From NCBI RefSeq assembly GCF_046292825.1, contig NZ_JBKBQG010000020.1, positions 1 to 64,000 of the forward strand: a stretch of 64,000 nt of DNA, given 5' to 3'. This document shows positions 29,048-36,886 of the stretch, piece after piece. This DNA comes from Salinarimonas sp046292825. Its GTDB lineage: Bacteria; Pseudomonadota; Alphaproteobacteria; Rhizobiales; Beijerinckiaceae. The notes under the pieces were generated by a model, which was not told the origin of the DNA, ran no database searches, and saw only the letters and a list, made by a program, of their open reading frames with translations. Every line of letters starts with the position of its first letter. Within the stretch, counting starts at the first letter, position 1. Made by a program: the position numbers and the translations under genes.

Positions 29048-29986
29048 TCACTCCGCGGGCTGCGTCTGCGCGTCGGTGACCGCGAACTCGCCCGATTGGC
29101 GCACGCCGAGATAGATCAGCACCGGCGCGGCGATGAAGATCGACGAATAGGTGCCGATCACGAGGCCGAAGATCATCGCGTAGGCGAAGCCCTTGATCAC
29201 CTCGCCGCCCAGAGCCGCGAGCGCGAGGAGCGCCAGCAGCGTAGTGACGCTGGTCAGGAAGGTGCGCGAGAGCGTCGCGTTGATGGCGATGTCGAGCACC
29301 TCGTTGACGCCCACGCGCTTGTACTTGCGCAGCATCTCGCGGATGCGGTCGTAGACCACCACCGTGTCGTTCAACGAATAGCCGAGGATGGTCAAGATGG
29401 CCGCGATCGAGGTCATGTTGAACTCGAGCTGCGTCACCGCGAAGAAGCCGATCGTCAGCACGAGATCGTGCAGGGTCGCGATGACGGCGCCGACCGCGAA
29501 ATGCCATTCGAAGCGGAACCAAAGATAGACGAGCACCGCGAGGATCGCGGCGACGACGCCGAGCGTGCCCGATTGGACGAGCTCGCCCGAGACGCGCGGG
29601 CCGACCACCTCGACGCGGCGGAATTCGTAATCCGCCTCGAAGGCCGCGCGCAGCTGCTGCACGACGAGCTGCTGCACCTCCTCGCCGCCGTCCTGGAGCT
29701 GGACGCGCACGGCGACGTCGCGGTCGGTGCCGAATTGCTGGACCTCGACCTGGCCGAAGCCCAGCGCGGCGGCGTCCTGCCGGATCTGGGCGATGTCGGC
29801 CGGGCCGGCGCGCGACTGCATCTCGACGAGCGTGCCGCCGCGGAAATCGATGCCGAAATTCATGCCGAGCCCGAAGAAGGCCGCGACCGCGAGGATCGAC
29901 AGGAGCGCCGAAAGCGGGAAGCTCCAGCGCCGGTGGCGCATGAACTGGTACTTGGTGTCGACGGGGATGTAGCGGACGAGCGCCAT
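29048..29986 (-). CDS. secF: Protein translocase subunit SecF
   Basis: A 312-residue membrane protein of the RND-related SecDF complex, which uses proton motive force to pull proteins through SecYEG. It has six predicted membrane segments, the periplasmic P4 region and the conserved motifs GIDFRGGTLVEM and YSLNDTVVVYDRIRE. It lies 15 bases downstream of secD. Confidence 0.96.
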   Translation of the reverse strand: MALVRYIPVDTKYQFMRHRRWSFPLSALLSILAVAAFFGLGMNFGIDFRGGTLVEMQSRAGPADIAQIRQDAAALGFGQVEVQQFGTDRDVAVRVQLQDGGEEVQQLVVQQLRAAFEADYEFRRVEVVGPRVSGELVQSGTLGVVAAILAVLVYLWFRFEWHFAVGAVIATLHDLVLTIGFFAVTQLEFNMTSIAAILTILGYSLNDTVVVYDRIREMLRKYKRVGVNEVLDIAINATLSRTFLTSVTTLLALLALAALGGEVIKGFAYAMIFGLVIGTYSSIFIAAPVLIYLGVRQSGEFAVTDAQTQPAE

Positions 29987-30001
29987 GGCTTTGCTCCTCC
30001 C

Positions 30002-31606
30002 TCAGATCGCGAGCTTCTTGGGCCGCTTCACGCGGAACCAGGTCGCGACCATCAGGCGGCTGAGGGTGTAGGCCGTGAAGACGGTGCAGATGATGCCGAG
30101 CGAGAGCGTCACGGCGAAGCCGCGCACCGGCCCGGTTCCGAGGAAGAACAGCACGGCCGCCGCGATCAGGGTGGTGATGTTGGCGTCGAGAATCGTGCCC
30201 AGGGCGCGCGAGAAGCCCGCGTCGATCGCCGAGACGACCGAGCGGCCGAGCCGCTCCTCCTCGCGAATGCGCTCGTAGATGAGCACGTTCGAATCGACCG
30301 CCATGCCGAGCGTCAGCACGATGCCGGCGATGCCGGGGAGCGTCAGCGTCGCGCCGATGGCGGAGAGGAGCCCGAAGATGAGGCCGACATTCACCGCGAG
30401 CGCGATCGTCGCGAGCACGCCGAAGAAGCCGTAGGCCGCGACCATGAACACGACCACGGCGAGCGCGCCGACGACGGCCGCGACCGCGCCCGCGCGGATC
30501 GAGTCCGCGCCGAGGCCGGGGCCGACGGTGCGCTCCTCGACGATGGTCAGGCTCGCCGGCAGCGCGCCCGCGCGCAGGAGCACCGCGAGGTCGTTCGCCG
30601 CCTGGACGGAGAAGCGCCCGGAGATCTGGCCGGAGCCGCCGGTGATCGGCGTCTGGACGCGCGGGGCCGAGATCACCTCGTTGTCGAGCACGATCGCGAG
30701 CTGACGGCCGACGTTTCGCGTCGTCGCCTCGCCGAAGCGCTGCGCGCCCGAGACGTTGAAGCGGAAGGTGACCACGGGCTCGTTCGTCTGCTGGTCGAAG
30801 GAGGGCTGGGCGTCGATGAGATCCTCGCCGCCGACGATGGTGCGCCGCTCGACCGCGACCGGCTCGCCGCCCGCATCGCGCGAGGGCAGCATTTCGATGT
30901 CGGTGTCGCCCGGATTGGCGAGGAAGCGGAACTCGAGCTGCGCGGTCTCGCCGAGCAGCGCCTTGAGCCGCTCGGGATCCTGCAGGCCGGGCACCTGGAC
31001 GAGGATGCGGTCGGCGCCCTGGCGCTGGATGTTCGGCTCGGTCGTGCCGAGCGCGTCGACGCGCCGGCGCAGGACCTCGATCGTCTGCGTGACGGCGCGG
31101 GTGACGCGCTCCTCGATCGCCGCTTCCGTGTAGGTGATCTGGATGAGCCCGTCCGGCCCCTCGAAGACGGAGACCGCCTCGCTCGACTGGCCGAACACCG
31201 CGTCCTGGACCGGCTGCTCGAGCGCGCGCAGCTGCGGCATCAGGCGCGCGCGGGCGTCAGGGTCGGGAACCCGCAACTGGACGCCGCGATTGGTGAGCTG
31301 GATGCCGCCTTCGAGCGGGGTGCGGGTCGCGCGCAGCGCCTCGCGCACCCGGTCGCGCAGGTTCGACGCCTCGCGGCGCACGAGCTCGCCCGTGTCGACC
31401 TCGAGCAGGATGTGCGAGCCGCCCTGCAAATCGAGCCCGAGCACGACCGCCTGGGTGGGCACGAGAAGGCCGGGGACCCAGTCCGGCGTCGCTCTCGCGA
31501 TCGCGTCGCGCTGATCCTGCCGCAGCAGGTTCGGCACGGCGAGCCAGAGGCCGAGGATGACGATCGCGACGATGGCGACCGTGGACGTGGTCGAGAAGCG
31601 CAGCAT
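30002..31606 (-). CDS. secD: Protein translocase subunit SecD
   Basis: A 534-residue partner of SecF. It has an N-terminal membrane segment, the signature LGLDLQGGSHILLEVD, a large periplasmic region (about 60-340), and five C-terminal membrane segments with GMAVDSNVLIYERIREE. The ATG at 31606 is preferred over a TTG at 31630. It sits between yajC and secF in the usual yajC-secD-secF order. Confidence 0.96.
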   Translation of the reverse strand: MLRFSTTSTVAIVAIVILGLWLAVPNLLRQDQRDAIARATPDWVPGLLVPTQAVVLGLDLQGGSHILLEVDTGELVRREASNLRDRVREALRATRTPLEGGIQLTNRGVQLRVPDPDARARLMPQLRALEQPVQDAVFGQSSEAVSVFEGPDGLIQITYTEAAIEERVTRAVTQTIEVLRRRVDALGTTEPNIQRQGADRILVQVPGLQDPERLKALLGETAQLEFRFLANPGDTDIEMLPSRDAGGEPVAVERRTIVGGEDLIDAQPSFDQQTNEPVVTFRFNVSGAQRFGEATTRNVGRQLAIVLDNEVISAPRVQTPITGGSGQISGRFSVQAANDLAVLLRAGALPASLTIVEERTVGPGLGADSIRAGAVAAVVGALAVVVFMVAAYGFFGVLATIALAVNVGLIFGLLSAIGATLTLPGIAGIVLTLGMAVDSNVLIYERIREEERLGRSVVSAIDAGFSRALGTILDANITTLIAAAVLFFLGTGPVRGFAVTLSLGIICTVFTAYTLSRLMVATWFRVKRPKKLAI

Positions 31607-31715
31607 TCCCGCAGACACCTTGGAGTACAAAAGCCGCGACGCGCGCGGCGTGGCTCACAGATACGAAGCCGCGCCGCCCGCGCAAGTGTGGGAGCCGAAT
31701 CGGCCCTGCGGCGAA

Positions 31716-32042
31716 TCAGGCCTTGGCCGGCTCGCCCTTGGTGCGCACCTCGGCGACCATGCCGCGGATCACCCGCACGCGCACGCCGTCCGCGACCTCG
31801 ACCTCGATCTCCGCATCGTCGATCACCTTCGAGATCTTGCCGACGAGGCCGCCGGAGGTGACGATCTGGTCGCCGCGGCGCAGCGCCTTGACCATTTCCT
31901 GATGCGCCTTCACCCGCTTCTGCTGCGGGCGGATGATCAGGAACCACATGATGACGAAGATGAGGATGAAGGGCAGGAGCTGGAGGAAGATGTCCCCGCC
32001 GCCGCCGCCGGCCGCCTGTGCATAAGCAGGAGTGATGATCAC
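31716..32042 (-). CDS. yajC: Sec translocase accessory protein YajC
   Basis: A 108-residue inner-membrane protein. One membrane helix (LPFILIFVIMWFLIIRP) precedes the conserved PQQKR and the small beta-domain (GDQIVTSGGLVGKI). The GTG at 32042 with GGAG six bases upstream gives the expected short leader (IITPAYAQ); the longer frame to 32072 lacks support. It is the first gene of the secDF run. Confidence 0.93.
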   Translation of the reverse strand: MIITPAYAQAAGGGGGDIFLQLLPFILIFVIMWFLIIRPQQKRVKAHQEMVKALRRGDQIVTSGGLVGKISKVIDDAEIEVEVADGVRVRVIRGMVAEVRTKGEPAKA

Positions 32043-32159
32043 GTAACGCTCCGTTCGGGCTCGAGCGCGCACGCCGACGGCCGCTCAGGGCCCCCGCTGC
32101 GCGCACGCTCCGTCGAAAGTGGCGCGGACTATAGCGATCGACGGAGGGAAAGCAATTGA

Positions 32160-32316
32160 TCCCTCCCGGGAGGGGCGGGTGGCCTCCCAGACGACGCCGG
32201 CGGAGGTCGGGTGGTGCCCGGCAGGTGGGGCTCGACGGGTGGGAATGGGCTCCATACGGGCCCCACCCGACCCCTGTCGCTACGCTCCAGGGGCCACCCT
32301 CCCCTCCGGGGAGGGA
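32160..32316. repeat. Family A palindromic repeat, copy 6, forming the 3' end of the dehydrogenase gene
   Basis: A full unit in the gap between yajC and the next gene on the same strand. The closing arm (CCCTCCCCTCCGGGGAGGGA at 32297-32316) is translated as the last residues DPSPEGRVAPGA of the dehydrogenase; the TAG lies at 32282-32280, inside the repeat. Confidence 0.85.
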
Positions 32317-33386
32317 TCTCCCCGCCCATCTCTCACCCGCTCCGCCACCGCCTCCGCGAAGGCGCGCGTGCCGAGGTCGCCGCCGAGGTCGCGGGTGCGG
32401 GTGGCGGGGGTGGCGAGGAGCGCGTCGATCGCCGCCTCGATCGCGTCCGCCGCCGATTTGCGCGCGGCGATCCCCGTCCGCGCCGCGGACCACGCGAGCA
32501 GCATCGCGGCCGACAGGATCAGCGAGGTCGGATTGGCGAGGTCCTGCCCCGCGATGTCGGGCGCCGAGCCGTGCTGGGCCTGGGCGGCGGCGAGCGTCTC
32601 GCCGGCATTGAGCGAGCCCGCGAGGCCCAGCCCGCCCGAGAGCTCGGAGGCGAGGTCGGAGAGGATGTCGGCGTAGAAATTCGTCGCGCAGACGACGTCG
32701 AAACGCGACGCGTCGCGCACGAGATGGGCCGCCATGGCGTCGACGAGGATCTCCTCGAGCGCGACGTCCGGATAATCGGCCGCGACGCTGCGCACCGCCT
32801 CCAGGAACAACCCGTCGGTGAGGCGGAACGCGTTCGCCTTGTGGATCGCGGCGACCCGGCGCCGACGGGTGCGGGCGAGGTCGAAGGCGGCCCGCGCGAT
32901 GCGCTCGCACGCCCCGCGGGTGATCTTGCGCATCGAGAGCGCGAGATCGGGGGTCGGCATCATCTCGCCGCACCCCGCGACCATGTTGCGGTCCGGATAC
33001 ATGCCCTCGGTCGCCTCGCGCATGATGACGAGGTCCATGTCGGTGCCGCGATGGGGCACGCCCGGCCGGGTGCGGGCGGGGCGGATATTGGCGAAGAGGT
33101 CGAGCTTCGTGCGGAAGGCGGCCGAGACGTTGACGCCGCCCTCCTCCGGCGGCGGGTAGTCGAGATGCGAGATCGGCCCGAGGAGCACCCCGTCCGACGC
33201 GCGCGCCCGGTCGAGAATGTCGGCGGGCATGGTCGTGCCGTGCGTCCGCAGCGTGGAGAAGCCGATCTCGCAGGTCTCGAAGGCGAGCCCCAGTCGGAAG
33301 CGGGCGTCGGCCGCCTCGAGCACGCGCAGGGTCGCGTCGGTGATCTCGGGGCCGATGCCGTCGCCGGGAAGGACGAGGATTTTCAT
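32280..33386 (-). CDS. Isocitrate/isopropylmalate-type dehydrogenase
   Basis: A 368-residue NAD(P)-dependent beta-decarboxylating dehydrogenase. It has the N-terminal LPGDGIGPEI, the substrate arginines in LFANIRPARTRPG and MREATEGMYPDRN, the catalytic lysine in IHKANAFRLTDG, the metal-binding aspartates in NFYADILSDLASEL, and the NPTSLILSAAML region. It is closer to the tartrate/isopropylmalate-like paralogues than to true LeuB, because MREATEG replaces RELTGG. The substrate is uncertain. Its last dozen residues come from a family A repeat. It starts 36 bases after the dehalogenase-like gene and is probably in its operon. Confidence 0.85.
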   Translation of the reverse strand: MKILVLPGDGIGPEITDATLRVLEAADARFRLGLAFETCEIGFSTLRTHGTTMPADILDRARASDGVLLGPISHLDYPPPEEGGVNVSAAFRTKLDLFANIRPARTRPGVPHRGTDMDLVIMREATEGMYPDRNMVAGCGEMMPTPDLALSMRKITRGACERIARAAFDLARTRRRRVAAIHKANAFRLTDGLFLEAVRSVAADYPDVALEEILVDAMAAHLVRDASRFDVVCATNFYADILSDLASELSGGLGLAGSLNAGETLAAAQAQHGSAPDIAGQDLANPTSLILSAAMLLAWSAARTGIAARKSAADAIEAAIDALLATPATRTRDLGGDLGTRAFAEAVAERVRDGRGDPSPEGRVAPGA

Positions 33387-33422
33387 AGGCTTGAAGGTCT
33401 CGTTTATAGTTAACGTAGAGTT

Positions 33423-34358
33423 TCAAGACGTCGGCGCAAGCGGATCCAAGAACCCGTCCAGCGCCGCGAAGGTCTCCTCCGGCGCCTCCTCCTGAACGTA
33501 ATGCCCGCACGGGATCGGCCCGCCGGTCACCTCCCCGCCGGCATAGGGCCGCCAGCAGGCGAGCACGTCGCCGTGGACCGTGCCGGTATGGCTGCGCGCG
33601 CCCCAGATCACGAGGAGCGGGCAGGCGACGCGGCGGCCGGCTTCGAAATCGGCATCGTCCATGGCGAGATCCGAGGTGGGGCAGGCGCGGTAATCCTCGC
33701 AGGAGCCGCGGATCGTCTTCCAGGTGAAGCAGCGGACGTATTCGTCGAAGGCGCGCGGGTGGAAGAAGGACAGGCCGAGGCCCGGCTTGGAGAGCTTGCG
33801 CTCCATGTAGTATCGCGCCGGCACGCCGGCCATCATCCGCTCGGGCATGTCGTAGGGTTGGGCCATGAAGAGCCAGTGCCAGGACTTCATCGCCCAGTCC
33901 TTGCTGGCATTGTGCCAGATGTGGCGGTTCGGCAGGATGTCGACGAGGCCGGCGCGAACCACCCGCGCGGGATGATCGAGCGCCATGCGATGCGTCGTGC
34001 GCGCGCCGCGATCGTGGCCCACGACCTGGAAGCGGGCAAAACCGAGCGCCTCCATCAGATCGACCTGGTCCTGCGCCATGGCGCGGAAGGAATAATTGAT
34101 CGAGCGCTCGCCCCCCTCCTCCGGCCCGATGCTGTCGCCGTAGCCGCGCAGGTCCGACGCGACGACCGAGAAGCGCTCGGCGAGGCGGGCGGCGATCTTG
34201 TGCCAGCTCACGTGCGACATGGGGTTGCCGTGGAGCAGCAGCAGCGGCGGGCCCGCACCGCCGATCCGGTAGCGGATGCGCGCGGCGCCGAAACCGCGAT
34301 CGGGCACCTCCATGTCTTCGAGGCGAAAGCCTTCGAAGCCGGGGAATTCCTCCTGCAT
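33423..34358 (-). CDS. Alpha/beta hydrolase, fluoroacetate/haloacetate-dehalogenase-like
   Basis: A 311-residue alpha/beta hydrolase. Residues match those described for Rhodopseudomonas fluoroacetate dehalogenase with an offset of about six: nucleophile D116 in GHDRGAR, carboxylate-binding R117 and R120, acid D140, halide-binding H161-W162 (SWHWLFMAQP) and Y223, and catalytic H286 in CGHYVQEE. The oxyanion-loop motif HGNPMSHVSWHK is also typical. It should hydrolyse short 2-haloacids to 2-hydroxyacids. The ATG has GGAGGA upstream. The dehydrogenase gene follows on the same strand. Substrate range is not provable here. Confidence 0.82.
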   Translation of the reverse strand: MQEEFPGFEGFRLEDMEVPDRGFGAARIRYRIGGAGPPLLLLHGNPMSHVSWHKIAARLAERFSVVASDLRGYGDSIGPEEGGERSINYSFRAMAQDQVDLMEALGFARFQVVGHDRGARTTHRMALDHPARVVRAGLVDILPNRHIWHNASKDWAMKSWHWLFMAQPYDMPERMMAGVPARYYMERKLSKPGLGLSFFHPRAFDEYVRCFTWKTIRGSCEDYRACPTSDLAMDDADFEAGRRVACPLLVIWGARSHTGTVHGDVLACWRPYAGGEVTGGPIPCGHYVQEEAPEETFAALDGFLDPLAPTS

Positions 34359-34404
34359 GCGCGTCCTCCCGCGTCGGTTCTTCTTGTCTAGATCTCCACC
34401 AATC

Positions 34405-34582
34405 CGTCATTCCGGGGCGCGTAGCGAGCCCGGAATCCAGACTCCCGACGTTCGATCGAGCGCGCATGCGCGCTCGCTACGCGAATACAGGCAACTCATA
34501 CGTCGAGGGACGCAGCCTATAGGCTGCTCGGGCGATCGTCGAGGTTCTGGGTTCCGGGTTCGCTTCGCGCCCCGGAATGACG
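34405..34582. repeat. Family B long palindromic element, copy 3
   Basis: Arms begin CGTCATTCCGGGGCGCG and end CGCCCCGGAATGACG. Inside are the conserved hairpin GCAGCC-TATA-GGCTGC (about 34512-34527) and the same GAGCGCGCATGCGCGCTC palindrome seen in copy 1. It lies between two minus-strand genes. Confidence 0.85.
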
Positions 34583-34598
34583 GCCTAAGGGAATGTCC

Positions 34599-35735
34599 TC
34601 ACGAACCCTCTTTCGGCACCGGCGATAGCGGAATCTTCGGCACGTCGATCTCCACCACCAGCGGGCAATGGTCGCTCGCGCGGGGGCGGTCCCAGCCGAT
34701 GCGGGGGTAGCGATCGTTCCGGGTGGAGAGATAGCCGATCGAGCGGTCCGGGTGCGCGGGGTCGAGGGGCACGCGATAGGGCAGGCCGCGGCGGATGATC
34801 TCGACCGACGGGGCGGGGTTCGCGGCGGCGAGCGCGGGCGAGAGGAGGACGTGGTCGAGCTGCACGTGCTCGTCGGCGACGACCCCCTCCTCGCCGACGT
34901 CGCGGAAATGGTAGGTCCAGCGCTGCGTCTCGACGAGCCCGCGGACGGGATCGATCGCGAAATCCTCGGTGAGCGCCGCTCCGCCCCAAGCCTCGTTCTC
35001 GACGAGGCCGCCGTCGGCGCGGATGCGCAACGGGCCGTCGTTGAAATCGCCCGCGACGATCCAGAGCGCCTCGCGCCAGCCCGCACCGAAACGCCGCTCG
35101 ACGATGGCCCGCACCGCCCGCGCCTCCGCCGCGCGCAGAGCGGGCGACGAGGAGCGCGGGCCGTAGCCGGTCGATTTCAGGTGGCAGATGAAGAGGGTCA
35201 AGCCCCGGTCGCCGAGATCGACGTCGACCTCGAGACAATCGCGATTGAACACGCGCTGATCGGGCGCGATGCCGAGCTCGGCGATCTCCGGAGAATGCAC
35301 GTCGAGCTCCTCGTAGGTGGCGGCGCTCCAGGAGCGCGCCGTGATCGCATCCTCGTTCTCGACGAGCCCGCGGCGGGCGCAGAAGGCGACGTCGATGCCG
35401 CGCGGATCGTTGCCCGGCACGAGCCGCATATGGCCGTAGCGCAGGTCGCCCGCCGCGTGGACATAGTGCTTGAGGAAGGGCGCGAGCACGCCGAGGCTGT
35501 CGACCTCCTGCAGGCAGAGGATGTCCGCGCGGGTCTCCGCGATCGCGAGCGCGGTGGCTTGGCGCTCGTCGTCCTCGAGCGCGACGGCGGTCGCCGCCTG
35601 CACGGCCGCGCGAAACTCGGGATCGGCGAAGTCGAACAGCGAGAGCGGCGCCTGGATCTGCGGCCTCTCCTTGGGGCCGTAGACGTTGCGCGAGACGAGG
35701 TTCTCGACGTTGAAGGTCGCGATCCGCAGACGCAT
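34599..35735 (-). CDS. Endonuclease/exonuclease/phosphatase family hydrolase
   Basis: A 378-residue protein of the metal-dependent EEP fold. The motifs TFNVENL, LCLQEVDS (metal-binding glutamate), AGDFNDGPLR and a final SDHCPLVVEI are in order. The substrate (nucleic acid or phosphoester) cannot be told from the motifs; no signal peptide is seen. The ATG at 35735 begins MRLRIATFNVENL; the upstream open frame reads through a family A repeat and is not native. Confidence 0.85.
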   Translation of the reverse strand: MRLRIATFNVENLVSRNVYGPKERPQIQAPLSLFDFADPEFRAAVQAATAVALEDDERQATALAIAETRADILCLQEVDSLGVLAPFLKHYVHAAGDLRYGHMRLVPGNDPRGIDVAFCARRGLVENEDAITARSWSAATYEELDVHSPEIAELGIAPDQRVFNRDCLEVDVDLGDRGLTLFICHLKSTGYGPRSSSPALRAAEARAVRAIVERRFGAGWREALWIVAGDFNDGPLRIRADGGLVENEAWGGAALTEDFAIDPVRGLVETQRWTYHFRDVGEEGVVADEHVQLDHVLLSPALAAANPAPSVEIIRRGLPYRVPLDPAHPDRSIGYLSTRNDRYPRIGWDRPRASDHCPLVVEIDVPKIPLSPVPKEGS

Positions 35736-35756
35736 TGTGACACTCTCCCGAAGATA

Positions 35757-35898
35757 TCCCTCCCCGGAGGGGAGGGTGGCCCCTGAGCGCAGCGAAGGGG
35801 TCGGGTGGGGCCCGGGTGGAGATCGTCCTCCATCCCACGGGCCCCACCCGACCTCCGTCGCCTTCGGCTCGGAGGCCACCCACCCCTACGGGGAGGGA
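35757..35898. repeat. Family A palindromic repeat, copy 7
   Basis: A full unit filling the gap between pdxY and the EEP gene, ending five bases before the pdxY stop region. Confidence 0.85.
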
Positions 35899-35902
35899 TG
35901 AC

Positions 35903-36751
35903 TTAAACGCGCTCGACGGGAAAACGGCGGGTGGGCGCCACGAATTCGTCCTGGGCGGCGACGGTGAGGATCTCGCGCGAGCCCGCGTCCTGGGTGCGCT
36001 TCAACAGCCCGAAGATCGCCGCCCCGGCCTCCGCGAGCGCCGTCTCGGCCGAGCGCGTGCGGGCGTAATGGACGAAGAACAAGGCCGCGACCGCGTCGCC
36101 AGCCCCGTTGACGTTGACGGAGAGCTTCGGCGTGCGCATGCGGAAGAAGCGTCCCCCCTCCCCCGCCAGCATGTCGATCGCGTCGGCGGGCGTGTCGCTC
36201 GTGTGCAGCGAGGTGACGAGGACGACGCGGGGCCCGGTCTCCTGCACGGCGGCGACCGCGTGCTTGGCGTCGTCGAGGGTGCGGATCGCGCGGCCCGACA
36301 GATATTCGAGCTCGAACTGGTTGGGGGTGATGATGTCCGCGGCGGGCACGACCTTGTCGCGCATCAATTCGGGGATGCCGGGGCGTACGAAGATGCCGCG
36401 GCCGACGTCGCCGATCACCGGGTCGCAGCAATAGAGCGCGTCCGCGTTCGCAGCGCGCACCCGCGCCACCGCCGAGAGGATCGCCGCCCCGATGTCGGGC
36501 GAGCCCATATAGCCGGAGAGCACGCCGTCGCAGGTCGGCAGCACGCCGCGCTCGGCGATGCCGTCGAGGATCTCCTCGACCATCGGCCCGTCGAAGACGC
36601 GGCCCTTCCAGGCGCCGTAGCCGGTATGGTTGGAGAATTGCACCGTGTGGATCGGCCAGACCTCGCAGCCGAGCCGCTGCATCGGGAACACGGCGGAGGA
36701 ATTGCCGACATGGCCGAAGGCCACGTGAGACTGGATCGAGAGGATGTTCAT
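35903..36751 (-). CDS. pdxY: Pyridoxal kinase
   Basis: A 282-residue ribokinase-fold enzyme that phosphorylates pyridoxal for PLP salvage. It has the N-terminal SHVAFGHVGNSSAVFPMQR, the CDPVIGD motif and the anion-hole/catalytic NVNGAGDAVAALFF. The ATG at 36751 gives MNILSIQSHVAFG. It appears to be a single gene upstream of an A repeat. Confidence 0.93.
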   Translation of the reverse strand: MNILSIQSHVAFGHVGNSSAVFPMQRLGCEVWPIHTVQFSNHTGYGAWKGRVFDGPMVEEILDGIAERGVLPTCDGVLSGYMGSPDIGAAILSAVARVRAANADALYCCDPVIGDVGRGIFVRPGIPELMRDKVVPAADIITPNQFELEYLSGRAIRTLDDAKHAVAAVQETGPRVVLVTSLHTSDTPADAIDMLAGEGGRFFRMRTPKLSVNVNGAGDAVAALFFVHYARTRSAETALAEAGAAIFGLLKRTQDAGSREILTVAAQDEFVAPTRRFPVERV

Positions 36752-36886
36752 CGCGCGCTCCGCACGGCCGGGGACGTGCCCGGCCACACGGGGCGATCAT
36801 AGAGGATCGCGGGGCTCGATGGATACCGGCTCGTCGAGACGAACCCCGGCGCGGATCTCACGGGGCGATCCGCGCCGGGGCGAGGG

